64,000 nucleotides of DNA from Rhizomys pruinosus (GCA_009823505.1 VZQC01006700.1:116124-180123); one strand, 5' to 3'. Shown: positions 24,004-36,428, numbered from the stretch's first letter. Notes: generated from the letters alone by a model not told the origin. Numbers and translations are program-made.

Positions 24004-24538
24004 GCTGTGATTTCTTTTTTTTTTAACATTTTTTTTTATTGATGCTTTGTGCATTTCATACATCATTTTCCAATTCAGTTCAGGCATATTTCCCTTTCCC
24101 TCCCCCCCCACCCCAACACGAGATCATGCCTTCTGCCATAACTGTCCTGCATATTTCTCTCAGTTTTTTTTTCATTTTTTAGCTATAAGTGATAATCCAT
24201 GAGTACAAGCATCCTTCATGTAAAACCAACTTGCAGGCTGTTGTGCCCAAACCCCCACAGCCCCACCTTCCAGCGTGTGGTAAGGGGTTGTTTGTTCAAT
24301 CAGGTTGATCAAATGAGGGTCCAGACTACATTGCTGTTGTTTCACCATTCACCCCAATCGCAGCCCTTACATTCTACCATGCCCCCTCTTCCACAGATTA
24401 TTCCCTGGGCTTAGAAAAGGGGCACAGGTGGATGAGAAGCAAAACAGTCCACTCTCTCTGGAGCTGTTGTCTTGGCCTCTGGTCAATTCTGGCTGTTTCC
24501 TTTCGTGGGCTGACAGTTTGTCCAGGAATAACCTTTCG
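24004..24538 (-). mobile_element. Chimeric retroposon family, copy B (5'-truncated)
   Basis: This minus-strand insertion has a clean duplication, ATAGCTACTTTTT, at 23991-24003 and 24539-24551. From the 3' end (left) it has a T-rich A-tail complement and an L1-like tail with a purine-rich tract (pyrimidines at about 24090-24115). The family body follows: the TAAGTGATAATCCATGAGTA block and the CCCTTACATTCTACCATGCC block. It is truncated within the family body. Confidence 0.85.
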
Positions 24539-24551
24539 ATAGCTACTTTTT

Positions 24552-25459
24552 TATAATTCCATTGTGCACACACCAGAGTGAGCAGTTAATAAGACTGATA
24601 AGAAGTGCTCTGATCATTCTGTCTCCTTGGTTGTTTGGTGTCTTCTCTGTGAGTGAAAGAAATGCTTTGGCTGGTGTTGAATTACCATGAGGTATTGAGA
24701 TCTTCACATTTTACACTGGTCTTCATAACTACATTACACTACTCTCAGCCAGATTCATTGGTCCTAATATTCAATTTCAAATAACTGGATGACTAGATAA
24801 TCCATATATCTTTATCCTTGAATCTGAATATGTTCATCTCCTAGACCATCCTCTAATGTATAAAAAGAGTAAATCAGGTGCCCTGTCCAAAACATTCCAC
24901 ACTGGATGTATGCCATCTCTTTTTCCTTTTAGGGTCATTCCTAAGTGTCATTATAATATACTAACACTCCATTTCTGGATTTTATTTACATATTGAGAGA
25001 AACCATCCAGGAACAAAAGCTGAATTGCTTTCCCTCTGTCAGATGGTTATAAGCAACTACCTCACAAGTTGATCAGAGCAGCGAACTGAAGAAGAGGAAT
25101 CTGTTTAACAGTTATAGCTGATATGGGATCTTGATTAATTGCTTTGTGAAGCTCACCTATATTTGCCAGAAATATAATTTTAGTTTGTGTGCTTTTGAGA
25201 CAGGGTATCCCTATTTAACTCATGTTACCCTCAAAATTGTGATACTCTTGCTTCTACTTCTGGGGTACTGGGAATACAGGCATGCATCCTCACATCTAGC
25301 TAGATATGCCAATTCTGTTTTAAGATTCTGTGGTTCTGACAGAAAACAACTCATATGACTAGTTATATTTAATGTTTGGTGACTTCATGTCAGTTTCTGT
25401 AGCTTTAGGGCATATTAACACATTAAGAAATATGTAAGACTTTCAGGCTCTTTTATAAA
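24552..25459. other. Unannotated intergenic DNA
   Basis: Continues the unassigned sequence on the other side of copy B. No gene seen. Confidence 0.45.
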
Positions 25460-25471
25460 AAAAATGGCATA

Positions 25472-25624
25472 ATCTGGGTCTGGAGAGATGGCTCAGTGGT
25501 TAGGAGCATCAACTGCTCTAGCAGAGGACCTGGGTTCGATTCCCAGCTCCCACATGGTGGCTAATAACCCTGGGGCTATAGGGAGACCCTGTCTCTAATT
25601 AATTACTTACTTAATTAATTAATT
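25472..25624 (+). mobile_element. Second chimeric B2-B1 SINE, with TSD
   Basis: A B2 head (TCTGGAGAGATGGCTCAGTG ... CACATGGTGGCTAATAAC) joins at about 25569 to only the last ~27 bp of a B1 (CTGGGGCTATAGGGAGACCC). An AATT-rich tail follows. The duplication AAAAATGGCATA is at 25460-25471 and 25625-25636. The breakpoint differs from the chimera at 5999. Confidence 0.8.
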
Positions 25625-25636
25625 AAAAATGGCATA

Positions 25637-26371
25637 CATAATATTTGCATCTAGCTTACATACATGCCCATGAATACTTTATATTATCTCCAAATTTTAT
25701 TTTTGATGCTTAATAAAAGCTAAAGGCTGTAAAAAATTATGCTGTAATATTTCATGAATAATGATAAGGAAACAAGTCTGTAAATATTCTATAGAGAAAC
25801 AATTTCCACTTTACATTTTTTGATCAGTAGTTGATTGGATCTGCTAATGTGGTATGAACATAAAATGTGGAGTGTATTTTGATATGGCAGCTCAAACAAA
25901 CTAATACACTGATGATAGTCACACATTTCTTTGGGTGGAAGTTCTATACAGTTGCATCTGTTTTTCTTAGAATTCTTTCATTCTTCTCATTCCAGCTGAG
26001 TTAGAGCATCTTCCATTATCATCTCTGCCTATAAAAAGAACTACGAAAGTCTCATTGTGTCTAAGTGGAGATTTCTTGTGGTCTCCTTGCTGACTTACTT
26101 GGGTAATATTCTTCAAACCTTAACTATGTATCCATCATAGCATGGTGTCCGTCACAACATGTCAGTTTATGTCTTTATTCTACCACCTACTGTTACAGGT
26201 AGAGAATTCCTCCATCATTGTAAAAGCTTCCAGAAGTCACATTGACATTTTAATAGATAATAACCTCTTTTGAGGTACTTGCAAGGTGTTAAATACTATG
26301 CCACATGAAACATATCTCTATTCTTCCCTCACTGATCCATCTCACTCAGGATCAAATCCTTTTAATTTTCC
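25637..26371. other. Unannotated intergenic DNA
   Basis: About 730 bp, AT-rich, with no recognised element. Confidence 0.5.
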
Positions 26372-26708
26372 CCATGTGTGCTGGATAGCTTTAGTAAAAA
26401 CTTGGCACACCTGGATTGAGGGGGCCTCAGTGTGGGAGTTGCCTCCTTTAGACTGAAAGTGGTGCCATCTCTGGGCAAATTGTTCTCTATTGTATAAGAA
26501 AGTAGGCTGAGCATGGATGGGCCAGGGGAGCAGGCATAATAAGCAGTGTTCCTCTATGGCCTGTCCTTCAGCTCATGGTTCTAGGTTCCTATTCTGAGTT
26601 CCTACCTTGGGTTCCCTCAGTGATAAACTGTAACCTGGGAGATATAAGCGAAATAACTTCCTCCCTAAGTTGGTATTGATCAAAGTGTCTTGTCACAACA
26701 GTTGAAGG
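26372..26708 (+). mobile_element. Old rodent interspersed repeat (LTR or hAT-like)
   Basis: It starts TGTGCTGGATAGCTTTAGTA. It continues through GGTGCCATCTCTGGGC, TATAAGAAAGTAGGCTGAGC and GAGATATAAGCGAAATAACT, then ends near CAAAGTGTCTTGTCACAACA. The order matches a common rodent dispersed repeat, class uncertain. Confidence 0.5.
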
Positions 26709-26724
26709 TAAACTTTTTTCCTGT

Positions 26725-26789
26725 ATTTATTATTTATTTATTTATTTATTTATTTATTATTTATTAATTATTAATTATTCATCTTTTTG
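26725..26789 (+). repeat. (TTTA)n-type simple repeat
   Basis: Imperfect TTTA/TTAA units adjoin the A-tail side of the minus-strand B1 that follows. Confidence 0.85.
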
Positions 26790-26897
26790 ATATTAGAACT
26801 GACTATGTAGACCAGGCTGGCCTTGAACTCACAGAGATCTACCTACCTCTGCCTCCAGAGTGCTGAGATTAAAGGGGTGTGCCATCATCCCAAGCCT
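26790..26897 (-). mobile_element. B1 SINE
   Basis: A minus-strand B1 with the complements of GGCCAGCCTGGTCTACATAG and CTTTAATCTCAGCACTC. It is truncated or diverged at its ends. Confidence 0.85.
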
Positions 26898-27063
26898 TTT
26901 TCCTGTATCTCTTATTGAGGCATGTTAGCTATATGCCATAATTCTTTCAAAATTTAGTTTTTTTCTCCTTTAGAAGATTAGTTCTTTCCTGGCCAAGTTA
27001 TATTGTGATGTATACATAGAATACACATAGATCCTGAAATGCAGTGACCTCTACATTGTCTTT

Positions 27064-27365
27064 TTCTTTTTTTTTGAAACAATATTTTACTTTATTTTTA
27101 AAATATTTTATTGAAGTTTTGTGCATTTAATACATCATTTCTCAGTACAATTTAGACTCATTTTCCTTTCCAGGTCCCCCCACCCCACCCGAGTTCATGG
27201 AATCTGCTATACATGTCTTGTATCTTTTCCTGAGTCTTTTTAAAGTTTTTCAAAGCAGAGGATTATTGTTTTGGGGAGAACTTTACTGTTTCAGTTGTTT
27301 CATTGTCCTAATTCTTTCAGTGGGTTCTTTGTCCTACTACTTTTGTTGTCTTTCCTTCCAATTTG

Positions 27366-27435
<70 letters not shown>

Positions 27436-29090
27436 TATGTTGTCTGAAAATAAACTGTATGTTATTTCCAAATCATATTTTAGGATTCACATATTCCCTT
27501 TTAATTTTATATTACTCTAAAATATGCATACATACCCTCCAACCATATACCAAGATTACAAATTCTGAAAATAAGTGGTAGGTTAATTCTAGAGCCTGTT
27601 AAGGGATTCACATTCTAAGAGCGCAGTTGATTTCAGATAAAGAGGAATATAACATTAACGTTGTTCTATTTGCCTTACATCTAGTACTTGGTGCTAGCAT
27701 CCACAAATGAGTGATACCATTTATTGTTTGTTTTTCTGGGACTGTGTTACTTCACTTAACATAATATATTCTAGTTCAATCCATTTACCTGCAAAGTTCA
27801 TGATGTCATCATTCTTTACTGCTGCATAGAACTCCATTGTGGACAACTTGGGTTGATTCCATCTCTTTGCTATTTAAAGAGAGCTAGAATAAGCATGGAT
27901 GTGCATGGATGTATTTCTGTGGTAGGATGAGTCTGGTGGGTATATACTCAGGAGTGGTATGACTGGATTAGGTGGTAAGCTCGTTGTGAGTCTTTTAAGG
28001 TTTCTCCACACTGCTTTCCATAGTGGTTGTATGAGCTTATATTCCCGCTAGCACTGGATCAGTGTTCCCCTTTCCCCACAAGCTTTCCAGAATTTGGTAT
28101 CCTTTGCTTTCTTGATTCTAGCCAGTTTTATTGGAGTGAGATGATATCTTAAAGTGGTTTTAATTTGCATTTCCTTATTATAGTGATGTTGAACAATTTT
28201 TAATTTGTTTCTCAGCCATCTTTATTTCCTCAATTGTGAAGTCTTTGTTCAGGTCTTTGCTCCATCTTTAGAGTGAGTCATTTGTTTTCTTACTTCTTTG
28301 TTTTAAGAAGGAGATTGAAGAATACATCAGAAGATGGAAAACCCTCCCATGCTCAGGGATTGGGAAAATTAATATAGTAAAAATGTCCATTCTACCTAAA
28401 TTAATATACAGATTCAATGCAATCCCAATTAAAATCCCCATGAGTTTCTTCAGACTTAAAAAAAAATCCTTTAATTCATATTGAAAAACAAAAGACAATG
28501 CAACCTTGAGCTAAAAGAGCAATACAGGGGGATCACTACACCAGACTTCAAACCATATTACAGGGTTATAGTCATAAAAATAGCCTGGTACTGGCAAAAA
28601 AACAGACCTGTATACCAATGGAACAAAATTCAAGATCTAAATGGGAGCACATACAATTTCAGCCACCTCCTATTTGACAAAGGGGCCAAGAACACTCAAA
28701 GGAGGAAGGACCGCATCTTCAGCAAATAGTGTTGGCAAAACTGGATCACCACTTGTAGAGAATAAAATTAAACTCCTACCTCTCACCCTGTACAAAAATC
28801 AACTCCAAATGAATCAAGGACATCAACGTGAAACCTGAAACTCTGAAGGTGACAGAAGGAAGTGTTGGCAGCAACTACAATACATAGGAGTAGGAGAAGA
28901 TTTTCTAAATCAGACAGCAGCTGAGCAGGAAATAAAGTCAACAGTTGACAAGTGGGACCTTATTTAACTCAAAACCTTCTGTACAGTGAAAGAAACAATC
29001 AGTGAAGTGAAGAGAAAACCCACAGAGTGGGAGGAAACCTTCACCAGTGATACATCTGACAGAACATTAACTTCCAGAATATATAAACTA
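27064..29090 (-). mobile_element. LINE-1 insertion with 5' inversion (twin priming)
   Basis: The left part (27064-28304) is minus-strand L1: A-tail complement, 3'UTR with the TCCCCCCACCCC pyrimidine tract, and the end of ORF2. At about 28305 the orientation flips. 28305-29090 is plus-strand ORF2 (AAGGAGATTGAAGAATACAT ... TTCCAGAATATATAAACTAC) that lies just upstream of the left part in L1 order. The duplication CTCTACATTGTCTTT (27049) and CTCTACATTTTCTT (29091) flanks the whole. This is the known twin-priming structure of L1. Confidence 0.88.
27369..27430 (+). repeat. (TC)n(TA)n microsatellite
   Basis: About 18 TC units are followed by about 13 TA units, inside the L1 3'UTR. Confidence 0.97.
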
Positions 29091-29104
29091 CTCTACATTT
29101 TCTT

Positions 29105-29324
29105 TAAGCCAGAAGAAATTTCTGGCCACTGACAGGTAATAGTGAGCCACTTATGCACTTGAAGTGTTCAGAAGGATCTGATGCTTAAGGGTGTTTTGAG
29201 TTATTCAACTCAGATGACCCTATACAACTCTCAGTTTCCTATATTTCCTAGCTGAGTCTCTTACTTTCATACATTAGACTAGGTAAAGTTGAGAAATCAA
29301 CTACTCTATAATTCTGCTGCTCTT
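29105..29324. other. Unannotated spacer
   Basis: About 220 bp with no element seen. Confidence 0.5.
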
Positions 29325-29339
29325 AAGATAAAGCCCTAT

Positions 29340-29596
29340 GGGGCTGGAGGGATGGCCTAGCGGTTAAGAGCGACGACCGCTCTTGCAGAGGACCCGGGTT
29401 CGATCCCCAGCACCCACATGGCGGCTAAGAACCGTCTGTGACTCCGGTTCCAGGAGAACTCCAGTTCCAGGGGAATCCGAGACCGTCTTCTGACCTCCGC
29501 GGCATCGCACGACACGGGTGCGCAGACCTGCATGCAGACAATACATTCATACACATAAAAAATAAATAAATAAATAAAAATTTAAAAAAAAAAAAA
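29340..29596 (+). mobile_element. Young CpG-rich B2 SINE with TSD
   Basis: A full local-type B2 keeping many CpGs (GAGCGACGACCGCTC, GACCTCCGCGGCATCGCACG). This suggests recent insertion. The ACTCCGGTTCCAGG block is internally duplicated near 29441-29475. The duplication AAGATAAAGCCCT is at 29325-29337 and 29597-29609. Confidence 0.92.
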
Positions 29597-29663
29597 AAGA
29601 TAAAGCCCTAAATGGGAGCCTTAACACTTCTTGCTTTCAGGCTCAGGAGCAAAAAGTCTCATT

Positions 29664-29833
29664 GCGTGGTGGCACGCACACCTTTAATCCCAGCACTCTG
29701 GAAGTAGAGGTAGGTGGATCTCTGTGGGTTCAAGGCCAGCCTGGTCTATGGAGCAAGCTCCAGGACAGCTGGACTAAAGGGAGACTCTGCCTCAAAAATA
29801 CCGAAAAAGAGAAAAAACTAAAAAAGAAAAAAA
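29664..29833 (+). mobile_element. B1 SINE with TSD
   Basis: GCGTGGTGGCACGCACACC ... CTGCCTCAAAAATACCG followed by an A-rich tail. The duplication AAAAAGTCTCATT is at 29651-29663 and 29834-29846. Confidence 0.92.
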
Positions 29834-29846
29834 AAAAAGTCTCATT

Positions 29847-30904
29847 CCATGCTGTCAATAAGGCCCTTTTACTTCCACACATCATTTTTTCATTGGTCAC
29901 AGTCACTCTCAAACTTCCATTTTCTTTCTCTATTGGGACATGGACAATAATCAAATGTCAACTGAGTTATTTTACTTCTACTGTTTGTATTGGGTAGCTT
30001 TCTCTATATTGCCCCTAAGAGCACCGCCTTCTAGTTTCAGCTCCAGGTTCATTGCCTGAAAGTATTAACAATGTTGCCACTGTATTACCCTAGGGTTTAT
30101 CACTGCATCAGCTGCCACTGGGCCTTTTAGTGCTGCCAGGATGATTAACTCATGTCTAAACCCCTTTTGAGGGTTTGTTTTGGGGACACATGATAATATA
30201 TCTTTAAAATTATATATAGGAAATAGTCTTTAGAAAAATTTAATTGTAAGAGATCCATGGTGCTGTGTCTCCGGGAGCAACATCTACAGAATGTGAAACT
30301 GCTAGATTTGTGCAGAAAGAGGAGGTGTATGATCACAGGCAAAGAGGCCTCAACCTAAGTTACACAAGCTCTGATGCTACCACTAAGGTGTGAAGCCAAT
30401 TGCTAATACTCTAACAACTAGAAGAAAGAGTACCTTTTCCCAGAAGGAATTCGTGTCAGCATGTTCTGGCCTTGTCTTTCTCACTTCACAACACATTTAA
30501 GAAAATGATCTTCCCAAGTTCATCAAGTGACTGAAAGGATAAGATAATGTAATTCAGGTAAAGTAGTTAGCCAGTGTATGGGAAGCATTCATGAAATGTT
30601 AGATCTCATTAAAGCACACGAATGTAATATTAGAGTGATAATATTTACTCTAATGAACTTGGGTAAAACTTTGCAGATTTAAAGAGGTACTTGAAACACT
30701 GCGTGTTTCATTATATATTCCTCATCAAACATTAAAAATTCAATTTGATACCTAAAAATTGTAGGTAAATAGAAACCATGTCAGTGAGGACCAACTCCTA
30801 AAATTCATTTAGTTAGATTCTTTGGTATCATCTTGCAATATTAGCTAGCAAGCATTGTACAAATTTATTTTTCTGATAAGCAAGAATTGCCTTAAAATAA
30901 AAAA
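29847..30904. other. Unannotated intergenic DNA
   Basis: About 1.06 kb, no recognised repeat or gene. Confidence 0.5.
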
Positions 30905-31105
30905 AAAATCTTTACTACATTTATTTATTCTTTCCATGACGGAAAGGTGGATTTGTGCACAAGCATTTTTGCGGAGGTCAGAGGGAAATTTGCAGGAATA
31001 AGTTCTGCCTTCCTATCATGTAGGCCCAAGGACTTGGACTCAGGTCTGTCAGGCTTGGCTATAATAAACTTACCAATTGAGCCATCTCAGCAGTTCAGTA
31101 GGACT
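30905..31105 (-). mobile_element. B3/B2-like SINE, old
   Basis: The minus strand keeps a B3/B2-like head (CTGCTGAGATGGCTCAATTG) and the GACCTCCGCAAAAATGC area. It is strongly diverged. Confidence 0.6.
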
Positions 31106-31648
31106 GCCATTTCATAGCTGGTTTGCAATCTGGAGTAACAAGATTTTCCATTCTGTATTCAAGATGAATGCAGAAAGTAGACAGGGCATGGTGGAACTAA
31201 AGCAAAGAGATCAGTGTAAAAGAGCTACTGTCAGGAGCAACAAGTAATTATAGACTTCTTATGTATGACAAATGGAAATGAAACATAGGTATCTCTGGGG
31301 TCTTATGATCTGTTGGGATATTCTGAGACAGCTTCAGAGGTGTAGGAGTTAGCACAGATTTGTGAATCAATAGATTTTTATGGATTAAATGGCCTGAACA
31401 TCCTGTTATGTTGTGATAGCCAAGTGGGATAAAATATCTAAAATATTCCAAACAATTCATGGTCCATGGTGAACATAAACATTTATTGATTTTTAGGATT
31501 ATTATTAAACATCTGTGAAGAGCAACATAGTAGACTTGGACAAGTAAAGGTGCTTAAGATAGGTGATAATGCATTTTGCTGAGAACCACCTGATTAAACT
31601 TTTGTTCTCAAGGAATGTACCCAGACAGACAGTGCTTAAAATGTTAGT
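31106..31648. other. Unannotated intergenic DNA
   Basis: About 540 bp without a recognised feature. Confidence 0.5.
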
Positions 31649-31649
31649 T

Positions 31650-31870
31650 TTGAGGCTGAAGAGATGGTTCAGTGATTAAGAGCAGTGTCTCCTCTTGCAG
31701 AGGACCCAGGTCCAGATCCTAGCACCTGCATGGACCTAACAACCATCCATCCTTAACACCAGCTCTAGGTCATCCAATACCTCTTCCTACCACTGAGGGC
31801 ATTGCACAACATGGGTGAACTTACACACATGCGGGCAATTCACTCAGAAGCATAACATAAAAAATAAAAC
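31650..31870 (+). mobile_element. B2 SINE
   Basis: GAGGCTGAAGAGATGGTTCA, box B near GGTCCAGATCC, the GGCATTGCACAACATGGGTG tail block and an A-rich end. Confidence 0.85.
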
Positions 31871-32606
31871 AAAATATTTAAAAATGGTAGTCTGCACTTT
31901 TCAAAACATCACAGTCAGGCTGTATAATTGCAGTCTAGTAAAAATAAACAGGTGTATTTTCCTCATAAAAGGTGCTTTAGTGGTTTTATTTTCAATTGAT
32001 CAATCCTTCCTATTACATTTTTTTTAACATTAATACCCTATATAATCACCATTGTTTCAATAACAGGCAGTGTGAGGTCATGGCATTTCTGTAGGATCTG
32101 TCTGAGATTTTTTGACACTGAGGTGAATTGGATAATCCATTTCTTATTTATAGACCTGTTCACATAATGGAAGATGTTTCTCTTTCTTTTCCCTTTTTAA
32201 GTCAACTGCACAATAAAAATGTTTAATTAATGGCTTGTTCAAAACTCAGAGATTTACTTTTTTATTGGTTTAGCAAATTTATTCAGCCACTTACTCCCAG
32301 ATGCTGACATTCCTGTTTGTTTATATTCATTGGCTGTTCTAGAACTCCATGTGCATTTGGATTATTTTTGAAATAGCTCAGCAGACTCTGAAGAGACTTG
32401 AAGTCTTCAATATTTTGCCAGTTATACATAGACTTTCATAGAGGGACCCACAGGTTTTTAAGAAAGGAGATTAGATGAACAAGACCTGGCTTGCCAGAAT
32501 TTATAATGTAGTTTTCTACTATACAGATACAGTTTATATATATACAGTAAAATATGCTTATAGTATTTTTCCACAATGAGTTTTTTTATCATTAGAAGCA
32601 TTACTT
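31871..32606. other. Unannotated intergenic DNA
   Basis: About 730 bp, AT-rich, with no gene or repeat recognised. Confidence 0.5.
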
Positions 32607-32860
32607 GGGCTTATAAAGATGGCTCAGCAGTTAAGAGAACTGGTGCTCTTGCAGAGGAACTGGTCTTGATTCCCAGTACCCACTTGGTTACAACAACCAT
32701 CTTTAAATCCAGTTCGGGGGATCCTATGCAATGCTCTCTTCTGAGCTTCATTGGCATTGCAGGACATGGGTGTACAACCATGCATGCAGGGAGTACAGTC
32801 ATATATATGCACACAGTACACTCATACACATAAAATAAAATTAATAAATAAAATAGTTTT
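32607..32860 (+). mobile_element. B2 SINE
   Basis: GGGCTTATAAAGATGGCTCA start, B2 middle, a duplicated GTACA(G/C)TCATA tail and an AATAAAATTAATAAATAAAA end. It lies just outside the 3' end of L1 copy 7. Confidence 0.85.
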
Positions 32861-33558
32861 TAAAATACTTTCTTTTATTCTTTTCTATTTATTTATATTT
32901 AAGTTAATTTTTTGAGTGCATTTCATACATTTCTCAATCAAAGCTAAACTCTTTCCCAAATCCATGCCCATCCCTTCCATGCCCCCATCCCCCGCCAGAG
33001 CTAATGGACTCTGTATACATCTTAAGTTTTATCTTGCATCTTTTTCTCAGTCTTTTATAAACTTTTTGATGCACACGTATGTTTTTCTCTCTCTATTTTT
33101 GTTCCCTTTAATTTTATATTATTCCAAAATATGTATATATACACTCACATATAAATCAAAATTACAAATTCTGAAAATAAACTATAGGTTAATTCCTAAG
33201 CACATTTAGAGATTCACATTTTAACAGTAATGTTGCATGCAGGTAAAAAGAATTTGAATAGAATATGAATACATGTCTTCCATTCATATATGGTAATTAC
33301 AATGTGTGAATACAAGTGGTAGGACAATTCTAGAGCCCATTAAGAGATTCACATTGGAATAGCACAGTTGCTTTCAGATACAATGAAATATAATAATAAT
33401 GTTGCTCAGTTTGCCTGCCAACTGGGGCTTTGGTGTTAGCATCCACAAATGAGGGAAACCATTCACCTTTTTTTTTTTTTTCTGAGACTGTGTTACTTCA
33501 CTTAGCCTAATGGCTTTGATTCCATCCATTCCACCAGCAAGCTACATGATGTCATCTT

Positions 33559-33638
33559 CTTTTTTTTTTTTTTTTTTTCTTGTTTTTTGTAACAATTTTA
33601 TTATTGTTTCTAAATTTATACAAATTAATTATTTTTTA

Positions 33639-33679
<41 letters not shown>

Positions 33680-34991
33680 TACTTTTTTTTTACATGTTTT
33701 AGCTCATTTTTTCTGATTTTTTATTTTTATTTTTTTTAATTTAATTTTTATTGATGGGTTTGTGCCATTTTCGTACATATTTTCCAATTCAGATCAGGCA
33801 TATTCCCTTTTCCCCTCCCCCCCACCCCCACCCCATCCAGATATGTATTCTCCATAACTGTCCTGCATCTTTCGGTTTTTTTTTTTTTTTCATTTTTTAG
33901 CTATAAGTGATAATCCATGAGTATAAGCATCCTTCGTGCAAAACCAATCTACAGACTGTTGTGCCCAACCCCCACACGTCCCACCATTCAGGGGGGTGGA
34001 CAGGTTGTTTGTTCAATCAAGTTGATCAGGTGAGTGTCCAGACTACATCGCTGTAGTTTCACCGTTTACCCCAATCCAGCCCTTTACCTTCTACCATGCC
34101 CCTCTTCCGCGATTGTTCCCTAGGCTTAGAAAAGAGGCACGGTGGATGAGAAGTAAAACTGTCCTCTCTCCTGGAGCTGTTGACTTGGATCTGGTCAATT
34201 CTGGCTGTTCTTTTCATGGGCTGACCGTTTATCAGATAACCTTTAATCCTACTATATGAGACAACTATTAAGAGATAATCTCTTAAAAACCGGTAAAATG
34301 CCTTCTTTAATTGACAATAGACACTAGAACTGTGAAAAGGATTTACTCTGTTCAGAACCAAATATTAACTAAAGTCCTTGGTCTATGCACTTAGGCAAAT
34401 ATACTTAAGCAGGAGGCTCTGAAATCAACATAATGGATTGTTAACTACCAGGGGGATGTTGGCCAGGGAGAATCCAAGGCCCACAAAAGGTAAGGGCTTC
34501 GTTGCCGTCCTAAGTTGGATACCTGCAGGTAGGAAGGCGATAAGACCTGCTGGCCGAAGACTGACGTTAACATGGGAGTGAGTATTGAGACCCGCACATC
34601 CAAGTGGTACAAGATGGCCTCTGGAATCCAGAGAGTGTTACCAAAGGCCACTAAACCAATAAAGCAAATACGGGTCTCCCTGAGTCAAGCAAGACTCCAC
34701 CGTCAGCACCAGCTACACCTCACCTGCCTGGAAATACTGTGCAGCAGAGGCAGCCATGTGCCTGTATATCCCAAATCTAATTGGCTATTGGCTCTCTCCT
34801 TGGAGGAATAACCCATGGCTGATGCCACAAGCCTACATCTTCTACAGGTTAGGAGGTGTTATAAGCCACAATAAGACCCTGTCATATTTATCAGGGGGTA
34901 AAAATGTAATTCATGGATTAACATATCATCCAAACATATGTGTCTATGCCAAAGTAACCTACCATAACTATTAGTACTGCTTAAATACCTA
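33559..34991 (-). mobile_element. Chimeric retroposon family, copy C, with 5' inversion
   Basis: Inserted in L1 copy 7 with the duplication GATGTCATCTT at 33548-33558 and 34992-35002. The left part has long T-rich tracts, an L1-like pyrimidine tract at about 33805-33835, then the family body on the minus strand to about 34254. From about 34258 to 34991 the same element continues in plus orientation, from the GAGACAACTATTAAGAG block to TGCTTAAATACC. This lies immediately 5' of the left part in family order. This is a twin-priming 5' inversion. It contains the module absent from copy D. Confidence 0.85.
34572..34811 (+). pseudogene. Open stretch in the copy C module
   Basis: It is the counterpart of the 12.15-12.33 kb stretch in copy A, sharing QRVLPKATK, HQLHLTCLEILCS and PKSNWLLALSL. 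The changes are mostly residue-altering, so no constraint is visible. The peptide is not recognised. It is kept only as a marker of the shared module. Confidence 0.3.
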
Positions 34992-36428
34992 GATGTCATC
35001 TTTCTTTACCGCTGCATAGAACTCCATTGTGTAGATGTACCACATTTTTGTTATCTAGTCATCAGTTGAGGGGCATTTGGGTTGGTTCCAGCTCTTTGTT
35101 ATTGTGAGGAGAGCTGTACCAGTTTACATTCCCACCAGCATTTGGTGTCTTTTGTTTTCTTGATCTTGGCTAATCTTTTTGGAGTGAGGTGATACCTTAG
35201 CGTGGTTTTAATTTGCATTTCCTTAATTATTAATGATGTTGAGCAATTCTTAAGATGTTTGTCAGCCATCTTTACTTCTTTACTGATGAAGTCTTTGTTC
35301 ATCTCTTTACTCCATCTTTTGGGTAGGTCATTTGTTTCCTTCTTTGTTTTTTTTAAGTAGTTTATATATTCTGAATGTTAATGCTCTGTCAGATGTATCA
35401 GTGGTGAAAGTTTGCTTGCACTCTGTGGGTTTTCTCTTCACTTCCTTGATTGTTTCTTTAGCTGTACAGAAGCTTTTGAGTTTGATGAGGTCCCACTTGT
35501 CAACTGTTGTCCTTATTTCCTGTGCAGCTGGTGTTTGATTTAGAAAGTCTTTTCCTAGGCTTATGTCTTATAGGTTGCTGCTGACTTTTTCTTCTATCAC
35601 CTTTAGGGTGTCAGGTTTCATGTTGAGAGCTTTGATCCACTTGGAGTTTTTTTTGTACAGGGCAAGAGGTAGGGGTTTAATTTTGTTCTTCTGCAAATGA
35701 TGATCCAATTTTGCCAGCACCATTTACTGAAGATGCTATCTTTCCTCCATTGAACTTTTTTGGCTCCTTTGTCAAATGTAGGGTGGCTGAAATTTTATGA
35801 GCTCAAGGTTGGATCTTCAATTATGTTCCTTTGGTCAATGCTTCTTTTTTTTTTTTTTGCCAGTGCCAGGCTGTCTTTATAACTATAGCTCTGTAATATA
35901 GCTTGTAGTCTGGTAATGTAATTCCCCCAGTGTTGTACTTTTCACTTAGGGTTGCTTTAGCTAGTCATGGTCTTTTGTTTTTCCATATGATCTTAAGGAT
36001 TTTTTTTCCTAAGTCTGTGAAAAAGCTCATGGGGATTTTGATTGGGATTGCATTGAATCTGTATATTAATTTGGGTAGAATGGACATTTTTACTATATTA
36101 ATTTTTCCAATCCACGAGCATGGGAATTTTTCAATCCTTTGATGTCATTTTCAATCACCTTCTTATGGGTTTTAAAATTTTTGTTGTAAAGGTCTTTGGT
36201 GTCTTTGGTTAGTTTTATTCCTAGATATTTTATTTCTTTTGAGGCTATTGTGATTGGGAAGGGCTCCTTATATTCCTTCTCTAGTTGCTTATTGTTGGTG
36301 CATTTTTTTCTAGGTTTATTTTGTATCCCGCCACTTTACTGAAACTTTTAATCATTTCTAAGTGTTTTCTGGTGGAATTTTTAGCATCCCTTAGGTAAAC
36401 TATCATATCATCTGCAAAAAGGATGGTT

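Noticed and set aside
12147..34811. Shared 60-residue open stretch in copies A and C as a conserved protein gene
   Set aside because: Nucleotide differences (about 14 of 182) are mostly residue-changing, so no purifying selection is visible. Copy D lacks the region altogether.
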